Below are positions 6,969 through 15,551 of a stretch of DNA of 40,815 bases, in pieces. This stretch comes from a virus. Location: positions 1 through 40,815 of IMG/VR virus record IMGVR_UViG_3300037549_000160. One strand, 5' to 3'. The notes beneath the pieces are model-generated. The model did no database searches and was not told where the DNA came from. It saw nothing but the letters and a program-made list of their open reading frames with translations. Made by a program: the position numbers and the translations under genes. Each line of letters opens with the position of its first letter. Position 1 is the stretch's first letter.

Positions 6969-8804
6969 ATGAGCGACATCCCTGCCGGCATCCCGCGCAG
7001 CCTCCGGCGCGCGGCCATCCTGAATCGCGCCACCGTCAACCTCGAAACCAGGACGGTCGAGCTTGCGTTTTCCTCCGAGGAGCCGGTCGACCGGCCCTGG
7101 GGCATCGAAATCCTTGGTCACGACGCCGGCGAGGTGGATCTGACCTGGATCGGCGGCGGCACTGCGCCGCTGCTCATGGAGCACGACACCGAAGACCAGA
7201 TCGGCGTCGTGGACAGCGCCACCATCGGGGCGGACCGGAAGGCCCGCGCCATGGTGCGCTTCAGCAGCAGCCCCTGCGCCAGCGAAGTGCTGCAGGACGT
7301 GGCGGACGGCATCCGCGCGAATGTCTCGGTCGGTTACGAGGTCCTGGAATGGCAACAGAGCCAGGCCCCCGGCATGCCGCCCGAATATCGCGCAACCAAA
7401 TGGCGCCCCCTCGAAATCAGCCTCGTCGCCCTGCCCGCCGACCAGACCGTCGGCGTCGGGCGTGGCGCAGAGCCGATCATCACCACCACCCCGCAACCTG
7501 AACCCATCGTGAAGGAGGTCCGCATGGCGGACGAAATCCAGGCGCCCCCGGCGCCGATCAACCCGGATGTCACGGCCGCCGTCGAGGCGCGCCGCCAGAA
7601 GGAAATCCTGGACCTCGCCGCCCTGGCGAATGTCCGGGACATGGGCGTCGACGCCATCATGGCTGGCGATTCGGTCGAGCTGTTCCGCGGCAAGGTGCTG
7701 CTCGCCCGCCAGGGCCAGCAGCGCCCGCTCGGCACCCCGCCGACCGCGCTGGACCTGACGCCGAAGGAGACCCAGCGGTACAGCCTGCTGCGCGCCATCC
7801 GCGGCATGGTCGACAAGAACTGGGATGAAGCGGGCTTCGAGCTCGAATGCTCGCGCGAAGTCGCCAAGCGGCTCGGCCGCGACGCCCGCGGCAGCAGCTT
7901 CTTCGTGCCCCTGGAAGTCCAGGAGCGCAGCGGCGCCGCCCCCAGCCAGCGCGCCCTTGCCGCCGACTTCGCCGCCCAGGGCGGTTTCCTGGTGGCGACG
8001 CAGAACCAGGGTTTCATCCAGGTGCTGCGCAACCGCTCGGTGGCCATGAAGATGGGTGCCAGCTCGCTGACCGGCATCGTCGGCAACATCACCATCCCGA
8101 AGCAGACTGCGCCCGCCACGGCCTACTGGCTCGGCTCGGAACAGACGGCGGCGCCCACCAGCCAGCAGACCTTCGGCCAGCTCTCGCTGACGCCGCACAA
8201 TGTGGCGGCCTACACCGAGGTCAGCCGGCAGCTGCTGCTGCAATCCAGCCCCTCCGCCGACCAGCTCGTGATGAACGACCTGGCCGCCGTGGTGGCGCTG
8301 GCGGTCGACCTTGCCGCCATCAACGGCTCCGGCGCCGCCGGCCAGCCGCTCGGCATCGTCAACACCACGGGCATCGGCTCGGTCTCGGGCGCCCTGCTCT
8401 CGACCATCGCCTATGCCGGCGTCATCAACTTCCAGACCCTGGTGGCGACCGCGAATGCGCTGATCAACCCGGATGCCGCCGGCTATGTCGCGGCGACCGG
8501 CGTGGCGGCGCTGCTGATGGGCCGCAACCGTTTCACCAACACGGACACCCCGCTCTGGTCCGACAACCTCTTCGACGGCAAGATCGGCGGCAGCCGCGGC
8601 ATGTCCAGCAACCAGATGACGAGCGGCACCATGCTGTTCGGCGACTGGTCGCAGCTGATCATCGCCGAATGGGGTGCGCTGGAACTGGAATTGAACCCCT
8701 ACGCCAACTTCCCGGCGGGCATCCAGGGCATCCGCTGCTTCTACACCGTGGATGCGGGCGTGCGCTACGCGGCCTCGTTCTCGTACGGCACGAGCATCGC
8801 CTGA
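6969..8804 (+). CDS. fused HK97-type prohead protease and major capsid protein
   Basis: A 611-residue fusion. Residues 1-165 are a prohead serine protease of the HK97/U35 type, with the catalytic histidine in LLMEHD (H72) and the serine in EISLVALPAD. Residues 186-611 are an HK97-fold major capsid protein, with a helical delta (scaffold) region near 190-300 and family sequence such as RSVAMKMGASSLTG, ATAYWLGSEQ and the final YTVDAGVRYAASFSYG. An in-frame ATG at 7524 (residue 186) has a strong AAGGAGG sequence before it, so the capsid part can also be made alone (426 residues). The protease presumably removes itself and the delta region during maturation. Confidence 0.9.
   Translation: MSDIPAGIPRSLRRAAILNRATVNLETRTVELAFSSEEPVDRPWGIEILGHDAGEVDLTWIGGGTAPLLMEHDTEDQIGVVDSATIGADRKARAMVRFSSSPCASEVLQDVADGIRANVSVGYEVLEWQQSQAPGMPPEYRATKWRPLEISLVALPADQTVGVGRGAEPIITTTPQPEPIVKEVRMADEIQAPPAPINPDVTAAVEARRQKEILDLAALANVRDMGVDAIMAGDSVELFRGKVLLARQGQQRPLGTPPTALDLTPKETQRYSLLRAIRGMVDKNWDEAGFELECSREVAKRLGRDARGSSFFVPLEVQERSGAAPSQRALAADFAAQGGFLVATQNQGFIQVLRNRSVAMKMGASSLTGIVGNITIPKQTAPATAYWLGSEQTAAPTSQQTFGQLSLTPHNVAAYTEVSRQLLLQSSPSADQLVMNDLAAVVALAVDLAAINGSGAAGQPLGIVNTTGIGSVSGALLSTIAYAGVINFQTLVATANALINPDAAGYVAATGVAALLMGRNRFTNTDTPLWSDNLFDGKIGGSRGMSSNQMTSGTMLFGDWSQLIIAEWGALELELNPYANFPAGIQGIRCFYTVDAGVRYAASFSYGTSIA
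7511..7526 (+). promoter_or_regulatory. internal ribosome-binding site and start for free major capsid protein
   Basis: GAAGGAGGT at 7511-7519 followed by ATG at 7524-7526 lies in frame inside the protease-capsid fusion, exactly at the domain boundary. Spacing and match to the 16S anti-Shine-Dalgarno sequence are near ideal and better than at most true starts in this genome. It would let the phage make far more capsid subunit than protease. Confidence 0.7.
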
Positions 8805-9106
8805 TGCCGGGTGCTCTCCCGGTGGCTCCGGGGCCCGGCCTTGTCCGGGTCCGCGTGGTCACCGATTTCCTGGTCTCCGGCATTCCGGCGGAGACCGGCC
8901 TCGAGCTGTTCTTTTCGAGCGGCCAGGCCAAGGAACTCGAAGCCTTCGGGCGCGTCGAGATCCTGCCCGACCCGCCGCCGGCCGAGCCGGTGGCGGAGAT
9001 CGCCCCCGAACCCGCGCCGGAGCCTCCGGCGCCTCCCGCCAATCCTGAACCGGACCCGGCGCCGCCGGCGCCGACGGAGGAACCCGCCCATGACCGCCTT
9101 CTATGA
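8804..9106 (+). CDS. small head-associated protein with proline-rich tail
   Basis: A 100-residue protein, not assigned to a named family. Its ATG overlaps the stop of the capsid gene (TGATG). Residues 8-50 look folded (VRVRVVTDFLVSGIPAETGL, then LFFSSGQAKELEAFGRVE). The second half is a proline/glutamate/alanine-rich tail that should be disordered. Lambda-like phages encode head decoration or completion proteins in this position, so a capsid-surface or connector role is inferred. The next gene starts inside its end. Confidence 0.7.
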   Translation: MPGALPVAPGPGLVRVRVVTDFLVSGIPAETGLELFFSSGQAKELEAFGRVEILPDPPPAEPVAEIAPEPAPEPPAPPANPEPDPAPPAPTEEPAHDRLL

Positions 9107-9488
9107 CCTCGGCACCAATGTGGTGCAGCTCGACACCCTCTCGCCGACCCAGGCCATCACCTCCACCACCAACGGCTCCTCGGTGGATGTCCGCACCCGC
9201 AAGGGTGCCGGCCTGATCATCCTGGACAGCGCGGCGGGCACCGGCACCACGCCGACCAACACCGTGACGATCCAGGACAGCGCGGACGGCTCGACCGGCT
9301 GGGCGGCGGTGGTGCACCCGATTTTGGGCGCCGCGGCCTTCACGCAGCTGACGACGGTGGCCAGCCAGCAGGCGATCACCTTCGATTTCGATAACTGCCG
9401 CGGCTTCATCCGGGTGGTGGATACCCTCACGGGCACCACCCCCAGCTACACCCGCAGCATCAACGCGGTCTCCCGCAAGGGCGTCTGA
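9090..9488 (+). CDS. hypothetical beta-rich structural protein
   Basis: A 132-residue protein, not recognised by name. The start ATG 9090 follows a GGAGGAA sequence at 9076-9082 and lies inside the end of the previous gene. The sequence is threonine/serine-rich with regular alternation and a motif NTVTIQDSADGSTGWAAV that recalls immunoglobulin-like or jelly-roll proteins decorating virions. Position between capsid and head-tail attachment genes supports a head or neck component. Confidence 0.7.
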   Translation: MTAFYDLGTNVVQLDTLSPTQAITSTTNGSSVDVRTRKGAGLIILDSAAGTGTTPTNTVTIQDSADGSTGWAAVVHPILGAAAFTQLTTVASQQAITFDFDNCRGFIRVVDTLTGTTPSYTRSINAVSRKGV

Positions 9489-9512
9489 CGCAACTGCCTG
9501 AAGGTGCCCAGC

Positions 9513-9905
9513 ATGTCGTTCGAGACCGATGCCGATGTGCTGGGCATGTTCAGCGCCGATGATTTCGGCACCACCATCACCTATGCCCGGGTCGGCGCGG
9601 CATGGTCGCCGCTGGCCTTCCCGGTGATCATCGATAACCAGATCGAGGAGCTTGGCATCGCGGCCACCCGCGGCGTCGCGGCGCCGCACCTGGTGGCGCG
9701 GCTGGCGGCGACCAGCCTGCCGGACACCCCGACGCCGCTGGATACCGTGACCCTGGCCGATGCCAGTGTCTGGGAAGTCTCGATCGCGGAAATGGACAGC
9801 AACGCCGCCACCTGGACGCTGCACCTGAAGCGGCTTTCGGCCGCGCTGACCGATGATGCGGGCCGCCGCCTGACGGACGACCTGCGCGCCGGCCTCACGG
9901 CCTGA
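9513..9905 (+). CDS. head-tail attachment protein, FII-like
   Basis: A 130-residue protein with the pattern of lambda gpFII-type attachment proteins: an N-terminal acidic helix (FETDADVLGMFSADDFG), then short beta strands in which a new stretch of DNA-free surface meets the tail (FPVIIDNQIEEL, ASVWEVSIAEM, ATWTLHLKRL). These proteins complete the head and receive the tail. Start ATG 9513 has AAGG eight bases upstream; a GTG at 9504 is an alternative. Position fits the lambda head-to-tail order. Confidence 0.6.
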   Translation: MSFETDADVLGMFSADDFGTTITYARVGAAWSPLAFPVIIDNQIEELGIAATRGVAAPHLVARLAATSLPDTPTPLDTVTLADASVWEVSIAEMDSNAATWTLHLKRLSAALTDDAGRRLTDDLRAGLTA

Positions 9906-9921
9906 CGAAAGGGATTTTGCG

Positions 9922-10314
9922 ATGACCGTCCAGTGCAGCACCACGGTGCGCAATGCGATCCTCGACGTGATCGAGACCACGATCGGCACCGCCCCCAGCC
10001 TGCTGCTGATCAGCGGCACCGAGCCGGCGAATTGCGCGGCGGCCCAGACCGGCACCACGCTGGCGACCATCACGCTGCCGTCGGATTGGATGAGCAATGC
10101 CAGCGCGGCGTCGAAGGCGCTGCTGGGCACCTGGTCGACCACGGCCAGCGCTGCGGGCACCGCGACCCATTTCCGCATCAATGCCGGTGCGACCTGCCAT
10201 ATGCAGGGCACGGTCGGGACCAGCGGCACGGATATGGTGATCACCAACACCGTGCTTGCTATCAGCGACCCCATCACCGTCTCCGCCTTCACGCTCGGCG
10301 CCGGGAACGCCTGA
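9922..10314 (+). CDS. hypothetical beta-rich virion protein
   Basis: A 130-residue protein of a type often seen in siphophages of proteobacteria, without a known function. It starts with a helix (VRNAILDVIETTIGTAPSLL) and continues with strands, including EPANCAAAQTGTTLATITLP and the closing SDPITVSAFTLGAGNA. The composition suggests a compact beta-sandwich on the virion surface or neck. AAAGGGA at 9907-9913 is its likely ribosome-binding site. Confidence 0.65.
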   Translation: MTVQCSTTVRNAILDVIETTIGTAPSLLLISGTEPANCAAAQTGTTLATITLPSDWMSNASAASKALLGTWSTTASAAGTATHFRINAGATCHMQGTVGTSGTDMVITNTVLAISDPITVSAFTLGAGNA

Positions 10315-10317
10315 GCC

Positions 10318-11262
10318 ATGGCATTCTCTACCGCGACGCCGGGCAGCAACCCGGCCGTAACCGTTGATGTTGTCAGCAGCGGCGATACGCAGGTCATCAA
10401 GATTGATGGCGGCGTGTCCGGCAGCAGCACGCCGATTGTCGCCGGCCAGAACACGATGGCGAACAGCTTGCCGGTAGTGCTGGCGAGCAATCAGACCAAC
10501 GTGCCAACGCTGCCTAGCGATGCTGTGCTGATTTCCAGCGCAAGCCAGACGGCGCTTGGCAACCTGTTTTCGCAGGATGTGACCGGCTACAACTCGGTTA
10601 GTGTGCAGGTTACTTCTGCCGGCACCGCTACCATCAGCTACGAGGTCAGCAACGACAATACGACTTGGTATGCGATCCAGGGCTATAACACCACCAACGC
10701 CGGCACGAGCGGATCGCTCTCGACGTCTGCCGCTGCGCTGACCGCGACGTTTCCCTGCCCTTGTCGGTATTTCCGCGCTCGCGTCAGCGCCTATACCAGC
10801 GGCACGGTCACGGTTGTCGCCTATATGCGGGCGGCGCCCTTTCCAGTGGTATTCAGCGGACTGGTCACCGTTAACTCTGGCACCCAGCTAATCGGCGACG
10901 TCTCGCTGCAAAGCCGTGCGAACAACTCCGGCACCGCGAGCAAGTCGCATCTGGTTAGCGCGGCCACCACGAATGCGACCATCATCAAGGCCTCGGCGGG
11001 AAAAGTGCTTTCCGCCCGGGTCAGCAACACCAACGCCGCCTGGCGCTACGTGAAGTTGCACAACATTGCCACCACCCCGACCGCCGGTTCCGGTGTGGTC
11101 GAGACCATCGGCGTGCCTCCCGGCGCCACGGTGTCCTGGGAATTGCTTTACGGCTCCGGGTTCTCGACCGGCATCGGCATGACGATGGTAACCGGCAGCG
11201 CAGACAGCGACGCTACGGCCGTGGCTGTTGGCGATCTGATCGCGGACATCTTCTACTCATAG
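10318..11262 (+). CDS. hypothetical serine/threonine-rich virion surface protein
   Basis: A 314-residue protein, unrecognised. It is rich in serine, threonine, valine and alanine with repeated short strands, and holds SNDNTTWYAIQGYNTTN followed later by ATFPCPCRYFRARVSAYTSG, a pattern seen in carbohydrate-facing beta-sandwich domains. The C-terminal part (residues 200-314) could be a second sandwich. Its codons use T and A at third positions clearly more often than the flanking genes, which suggests recent acquisition. It may be a decoration, collar or fibre protein. It starts 3 bases after the previous stop. Confidence 0.65.
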   Translation: MAFSTATPGSNPAVTVDVVSSGDTQVIKIDGGVSGSSTPIVAGQNTMANSLPVVLASNQTNVPTLPSDAVLISSASQTALGNLFSQDVTGYNSVSVQVTSAGTATISYEVSNDNTTWYAIQGYNTTNAGTSGSLSTSAAALTATFPCPCRYFRARVSAYTSGTVTVVAYMRAAPFPVVFSGLVTVNSGTQLIGDVSLQSRANNSGTASKSHLVSAATTNATIIKASAGKVLSARVSNTNAAWRYVKLHNIATTPTAGSGVVETIGVPPGATVSWELLYGSGFSTGIGMTMVTGSADSDATAVAVGDLIADIFYS

Positions 11263-11271
11263 GGGCACGCC

Positions 11272-11421
11272 ATGGTTTGGAACCTCTACCGCGAAGGGCC
11301 GCCAGGCCAGTTCTTGCCGACCGGCGAGACTTTCACCGGCACAATGGATGAAGTGGTGACCTACATGGCCGCGCTGCGCGATGCCACGGGGGTTTGCTAC
11401 GGCGCAGACGCCGCCGGGTAA
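11272..11421 (+). CDS. small protein, 49 residues
   Basis: A short gene with AGGGGC at 11261-11266 before ATG 11272 and stop TAA 11419-11421. The product begins MVWNLYREGPPGQFLPTGET and continues FTGTMDEVVTYMAALRDAT. It looks like a real compact or tail-like peptide rather than noise: it fills the gap between two genes without leaving space on either side and has no rare codon runs. Function unknown. Its base composition matches the preceding less GC-rich gene. Confidence 0.55.
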   Translation: MVWNLYREGPPGQFLPTGETFTGTMDEVVTYMAALRDATGVCYGADAAG

Positions 11422-11424
11422 GCC

Positions 11425-12303
11425 GTGCTCACGCTCCTGCTCACCACGACCGGGGGCAACACCGCCAGCCTTTCGGTCACGCTCGATGCGATCACCCTCG
11501 CCGCTACGGCGACCAAGGGCGCGACGGCGACGCTCTCCGCGACGTTCGATCCGATCACCCTGGCCGCCACGGCAACCAAGGCTGCGACGGCGACGCTCTC
11601 CGCGACGCTCGATCCGATCACCCTGGCCGCCACGGCGACCAAGGGTGCGACGGCAACGCTCTCCGCGTCGCTCGACCCGATCACCCTGGCCGCCACGGCA
11701 GCCAAGGGTGCCGGCAAGCTGGCCAGCCTCTCGGTCACGCTCGACCCGATCACCCTGGCTGCCTCGGCGACCAAGGGCGCGGCGGCAAGCCTTTCCGTCA
11801 CGCTGGCGCCGATCACCCTGGCCGCCACGGCGACCTCGGGCGGCGCTGCCCGGGTCACCGAACCGATCCGCAGCATCGCCTATCGCATGCTGGCCGATGC
11901 CATCACCGCCGCGCTGCCGGCCGTCACCGTCGCCCGCGATCGGGCCGCCCCGGTCAGCATGGCCGCGCTGCCCTTCGTCACCATCGCCACCGGCGACCAC
12001 ATCGCCGCCGCCACCGCGCTGGGCGAGGTCACGCTGGCCTGCCAGATGCAGGTGACCTGGCTGGGTGAGGCGGATGCCGACGAAACCCGCCTGGACGCTG
12101 CCTCCGACGCCTACGCCGCCCTGGCCGCGGCACTGGGCCAGCAGTTCACCCTGCCGAATGGCATGCCGTTCTGGCCGGAGGAAACCGGCTTCGCGCCGGA
12201 CATCGAGGGCGGCGAGGAATCGAGCGAGCGGCTGGTCGGCTTCACCGCCAGCTACGCCTTCGACCTGCTGATGCCGGACGGTGTTTTCACCCTGACGCAT
12301 TGA
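11425..12303 (+). CDS. tail-terminator-like protein with six 21-residue N-terminal repeats
   Basis: A 292-residue two-part protein. Residues 16-142 are six tandem repeats of about 21 residues with core TLDPITLAATATKGA; the fourth unit is two residues longer. They probably form a beta-rich stalk. Residues 145-292 are homologous to the whole next gene, sharing VTLACQ, FWPEE/FWPIE and GGEESSER-VGF. Location between neck and tail-tube genes suggests a tail terminator or tail completion protein (lambda Z/U position). It starts with GTG 11425 three bases after the previous stop. Short size and order support the role, which is inferred. Confidence 0.6.
   Translation: MLTLLLTTTGGNTASLSVTLDAITLAATATKGATATLSATFDPITLAATATKAATATLSATLDPITLAATATKGATATLSASLDPITLAATAAKGAGKLASLSVTLDPITLAASATKGAAASLSVTLAPITLAATATSGGAARVTEPIRSIAYRMLADAITAALPAVTVARDRAAPVSMAALPFVTIATGDHIAAATALGEVTLACQMQVTWLGEADADETRLDAASDAYAALAAALGQQFTLPNGMPFWPEETGFAPDIEGGEESSERLVGFTASYAFDLLMPDGVFTLTH
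11470..11850 (+). repeat. six tandem 63-bp repeats inside a coding region
   Basis: Six consecutive units of 63 bp (one of 69) encode the repeat domain of the 11425 gene. Each contains a near-constant core CCGATCACCCTGGCCGCCAC. Units differ by a few bases each, so they are related by duplication followed by some drift. Copy number could change by slippage or recombination. Confidence 0.95.
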
Positions 12304-12310
12304 GGCCCCG

Positions 12311-12769
12311 ATGGCCCGAGAGCTGATCCGCAGCGTCGCGGCCCGCCAGATCGCGCAGGCGGTGCGGGCGGCCTTCCCGGGCGCGGTGGTCGAGACCAAC
12401 CGCGCGGCACCGGTCGCCTTCCTGGTGCTGCCGGTGCTGCTGGTGAACGAAAGCGAGCACAGCAGCACGCCGGGCCCCGAGCTGGGCTTCGTCACCCTGG
12501 CCTGCCAGGTGGTGATCTCCTGGTTCGGGGTGGCGGAAGGCGAGACCAACCGCACCGGCGCCGCGCATGCCGCGCATGCTGCCCTGGCCCATGCCGTCAC
12601 CGGCGGTTGCCTGTTCCTGCCGGACGGCCAGCCCTTCTGGCCCATCGAATCCGATTTCACGCTGGACCTGACGGGCGGCGAGGAATCGAGCGAGCGGATT
12701 GTCGGCTTCCGCGCGACCTATGGCTTCGAGCTGGTCGCGCCGATCGGCGCCCTCACGGTTTCCTTCTAG
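12311..12769 (+). CDS. tail-terminator-like protein, paralogue of the preceding gene
   Basis: A 152-residue protein homologous to the C-terminal half of the gene before it. Shared segments are the N-terminal IRS-A-R-A-A pattern, VTLACQ, FWP-E and GGEESSER-VGF-A-Y-FEL; a 24-bp stretch coding GGEESSER is identical between the two genes. Small proteins in this position cap the tail tube in lambda-like phages. One copy may cap the tail and the other carry the repeat stalk. Start ATG 12311, seven bases after the previous stop. Confidence 0.65.
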   Translation: MARELIRSVAARQIAQAVRAAFPGAVVETNRAAPVAFLVLPVLLVNESEHSSTPGPELGFVTLACQVVISWFGVAEGETNRTGAAHAAHAALAHAVTGGCLFLPDGQPFWPIESDFTLDLTGGEESSERIVGFRATYGFELVAPIGALTVSF

Positions 12770-12789
12770 CCGCGACTGCGGAGATCCCC

Positions 12790-14544
12790 ATGAAACTTGC
12801 CGAACTGACGGATCTGGGTGTCCCCGACCCTTCGGCCGTGGTGACGCTGGCGGGCACCGTCAACGGCGTGGGGGGCCGGTTTTCAGCGGCGGCGGTCGCG
12901 GCCTATCTGAATACCGGCGCCGGCGCGGTGCACCTCGCCGATATCGGCACCGTCACCGGCGGCAACAACGGGCCGCTGGTCCGCGCCGCCCTGGCCGAGT
13001 GCATGGCCGTCGGCGATTCGGCGCTCGGCCAGAAGGTGCTGGTCCTGCCGCCCGGCACGACGCAGATCGATTACATGACCATCAACCGCCCCGTGCGGGT
13101 CGAGGGTTGCGGTCGCGGCATGACCACCCTGATGCAGATCGCCGGCCAGACGCTGCCGGTGATCACTGTCAAGCCCGACTACACCACGACCGACCCCAGC
13201 ACCGGCGGCACGAATGGCGCCGTGCAGGTCGCGCTGGAGGGCTTCGGCATCATGTCGCCGTCGCGGATAGGCGCCGGCTCGGGCCTCGCGCACGGCATCC
13301 AGGCGACGCATATCGGGGTGGCGAAGCAGCTTTATACCCAGCTTCGGCTGCGGGACATATACATCAACCAGGTCGCGGGCGACTGCCTGCAGACCGCCAG
13401 CTTCCTGGGATGGCTCGACGCCGACGGCATCTATACACTCTACGGCGGCGCCGCCTGCATCAACCTGAACAGCGTCTATGACGACATCCTGCGGAATTTC
13501 GTGGTCGGCGGGGCGCTCACCCATAACGTCATCGCCGCGGCAGCTGGGACAATCTATTTCGACCAAAGCACCTTCTTCGCTTCGACGCTCTCGAATCTGC
13601 TGGTCGCCGGCCTCACTGATATCACCGTTGCCAATAGCTTCCTTGATGTGGCGGGCAATTGGGGCGCCTACATGGGCATGTCTGCCGGCGGCTATGCCCG
13701 GTTCCCGGGAACCAGCTTCCGCTACAATGGCCAGGCGGCGAACACCTATGCAGATGTTTACTGCCAGGCCACGAATGCGGGCGTCGTGGACCTGACGAAA
13801 GCGATTTTCCGCACGCAGGAAAGCAACACCAGCAGCGTGTGGCCTGGCGGCCCGCTGCACAATATCCAGATCGATGCGGGCTTCCTCGGCGAGGTCATGG
13901 TCTCGCCGGAAACGGTGCTCTGGGGATCGTCGGGACGCGCTTCGCGGAGCAGTTCCGGCTTCTGCAACAACCCCTCGGCCCTAACGCAGACGGTGCAATC
14001 GGGCACGAACACCACCGTAACCCCCGATGGCGTCGTGAATGCGGCGGCCCAAATGGTCTATCCGCCATCCGGCGTTCCGTACAGCACGGGCACGGGATGG
14101 GGTGGCGGCAGCTACACGACCGCCGGCAATGGCACCGTGCTGGCTTTGGCGGCAAACCCCACATTCGCGGGCACGACCAGTCTGACGGCAGCCGCATCCG
14201 CCGATGCGACCGATACGATGGTTTCCGTCTCGGGAAAGGGCGCATTCAAGCGGTTCCGCGATGCCTCCAACAACGGCTGGGATTTCGGGACGGACAGCGC
14301 GGGCAAGCTGGTCATCAACCAGTTCAGTTCCGGCAGCTATACGGCAACCATCGGCGCCTTCGATCCGGCGCTCGGCGCCTTCGCCACCATTCTCGCGCCG
14401 GCGGCGGCATGGTCCCTCACCAGCGGGACCTATCCCGTCAGCAACAAGCAAATGGTGTTCGAGCTGGTCTCGGACACCTCGCTGCGCGTCAAGGTCAGGG
14501 GCTCCGACGGCACGATTCGCAGCGCGACCCTGGCGCTCGCCTAA
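12790..14544 (+). CDS. tailspike/beta-helix protein, pectate-lyase-like
   Basis: A 584-residue protein. After an N-terminal adaptor of about 55 residues comes a right-handed beta-helix start typical of pectate-lyase-3 domains: VLVLPPGTTQIDYMTI, VRVEGCGRGMTTL, then repeated short turns through DGIYTLYGGAACINLN to about residue 400. The C-terminal part (GAFKRFRDASNNGWDFGTDS and on) looks like a separate trimerisation or binding domain. Such proteins bind or cut surface polysaccharide. Its place between tail terminator and tail tube genes, rather than at the tail tip, is unusual. ATG 12790 chosen; the frame is open upstream but that part overlaps the previous gene. Confidence 0.75.
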   Translation: MKLAELTDLGVPDPSAVVTLAGTVNGVGGRFSAAAVAAYLNTGAGAVHLADIGTVTGGNNGPLVRAALAECMAVGDSALGQKVLVLPPGTTQIDYMTINRPVRVEGCGRGMTTLMQIAGQTLPVITVKPDYTTTDPSTGGTNGAVQVALEGFGIMSPSRIGAGSGLAHGIQATHIGVAKQLYTQLRLRDIYINQVAGDCLQTASFLGWLDADGIYTLYGGAACINLNSVYDDILRNFVVGGALTHNVIAAAAGTIYFDQSTFFASTLSNLLVAGLTDITVANSFLDVAGNWGAYMGMSAGGYARFPGTSFRYNGQAANTYADVYCQATNAGVVDLTKAIFRTQESNTSSVWPGGPLHNIQIDAGFLGEVMVSPETVLWGSSGRASRSSSGFCNNPSALTQTVQSGTNTTVTPDGVVNAAAQMVYPPSGVPYSTGTGWGGGSYTTAGNGTVLALAANPTFAGTTSLTAAASADATDTMVSVSGKGAFKRFRDASNNGWDFGTDSAGKLVINQFSSGSYTATIGAFDPALGAFATILAPAAAWSLTSGTYPVSNKQMVFELVSDTSLRVKVRGSDGTIRSATLALA

Positions 14545-14582
14545 CCCCACCCATCCGCCCCAACCAACCGGAGGCCTCCGCT

Positions 14583-15551
14583 ATGGCACGCAGTCGCGGG
14601 CAAGATTTCATCCTCCTCATGGGCGAGGAAACCACCTATGGCGTCCAGCCCGCCTCGCCCTGGCGCCGGCTGCCCTGCATCAGCTTCGACCTCGGCGCCG
14701 AGCAGACGCTGCAGACGGAAGACGTGCTCTCCGCCGGCCTCGGCCGCGAGGATATCGACCCCTACCTGAATCTGCAGGATGTGCGCGGCACGGCCGTGGT
14801 GCCGATCGATGTGCGCAACATCGGCTACTGGCTGAAGGGCGTCTTCGGGCCGGCCACGGTCACCGGCGCCAGCAACCCCTATACCCACACCTGGGCGGTC
14901 TCCGGCGCGCAAGTCAGCCTGCCCTCGCGCAGCTTCGAGAAGGGCTTCCCGGGCGCCCTGACCAACAACAAGTACCTGCAGCCCTCCGGCGTCAAAATCG
15001 ACAGCATGGAGATGACCTGGACCAATGGGTCAGACCAGCGCCCAACCGCCAGCTTTGGCCTGATCGGCCAGAAGGAAGCGGTCGCCAGCTCCTCGGCCGG
15101 CGGTACGCCGACCACCCAGACCTATACCCGCTTCCTGCAGCGCACCGGCGCCCTGAACTACGCCAGCACCTCGCTGACCGATATCATGAGCGCCACGCTG
15201 CGGCTCTCCAACGGTCTGGAGCCGATCAAGACCGTGAACGCCCTCGGCCTCGCCGAAGGGGTCGATGAAGGGCAGTTCAGCTGCTCCGGCGAAATCACGG
15301 TGCGCCACAACGACCCGACGCTTATGGGCAACGCCATCAACACCACCTCCGCGCAGCTCTCCCTCACCTGGACTTATGACGCGAACTGGCAGCTCGCCCT
15401 CACGCTGCCCCGCATCTTCATGGGGCGGCCGAAGGTCGGCGTGCGCGGCCCCGGTGGCGTCGAGGTCACCTATCCCTGGCGCGCGGTGATGAACTCGGCG
15501 CCGGGCGATACCCTCAGCGTCGTGCTGAAGTCGCCGGTGGCCGTTTACTGA
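14583..15551 (+). CDS. major tail tube protein
   Basis: A 322-residue tail tube protein of the gpV-like group. Typical segments are MARSRGQDFILLMGEETTYG at the start, ENI-type central strands, SFEKGFPGALTNNKYLQPSG and VDEGQFSCSGEITVRHNDPT. Copies stack into the tube between the head connector and the tip. GGAGG at 14570-14574 precedes ATG 14583. The following chaperone gene starts inside its stop codon, as in many siphophages. Confidence 0.85.
   Translation: MARSRGQDFILLMGEETTYGVQPASPWRRLPCISFDLGAEQTLQTEDVLSAGLGREDIDPYLNLQDVRGTAVVPIDVRNIGYWLKGVFGPATVTGASNPYTHTWAVSGAQVSLPSRSFEKGFPGALTNNKYLQPSGVKIDSMEMTWTNGSDQRPTASFGLIGQKEAVASSSAGGTPTTQTYTRFLQRTGALNYASTSLTDIMSATLRLSNGLEPIKTVNALGLAEGVDEGQFSCSGEITVRHNDPTLMGNAINTTSAQLSLTWTYDANWQLALTLPRIFMGRPKVGVRGPGGVEVTYPWRAVMNSAPGDTLSVVLKSPVAVY

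Noticed and set aside
4610-8243. Long minus-strand frames opposite gpW-like, portal and capsid genes
   Set aside because: Shadows of real plus-strand genes; compositions rich in R, G, H, A without folds, and no ribosome-binding or operon context.
11470-11850. Tandem repeats considered as a CRISPR array
   Set aside because: There are no unique spacers; the 63-bp units are continuous, vary slightly and stay in frame as part of one protein.
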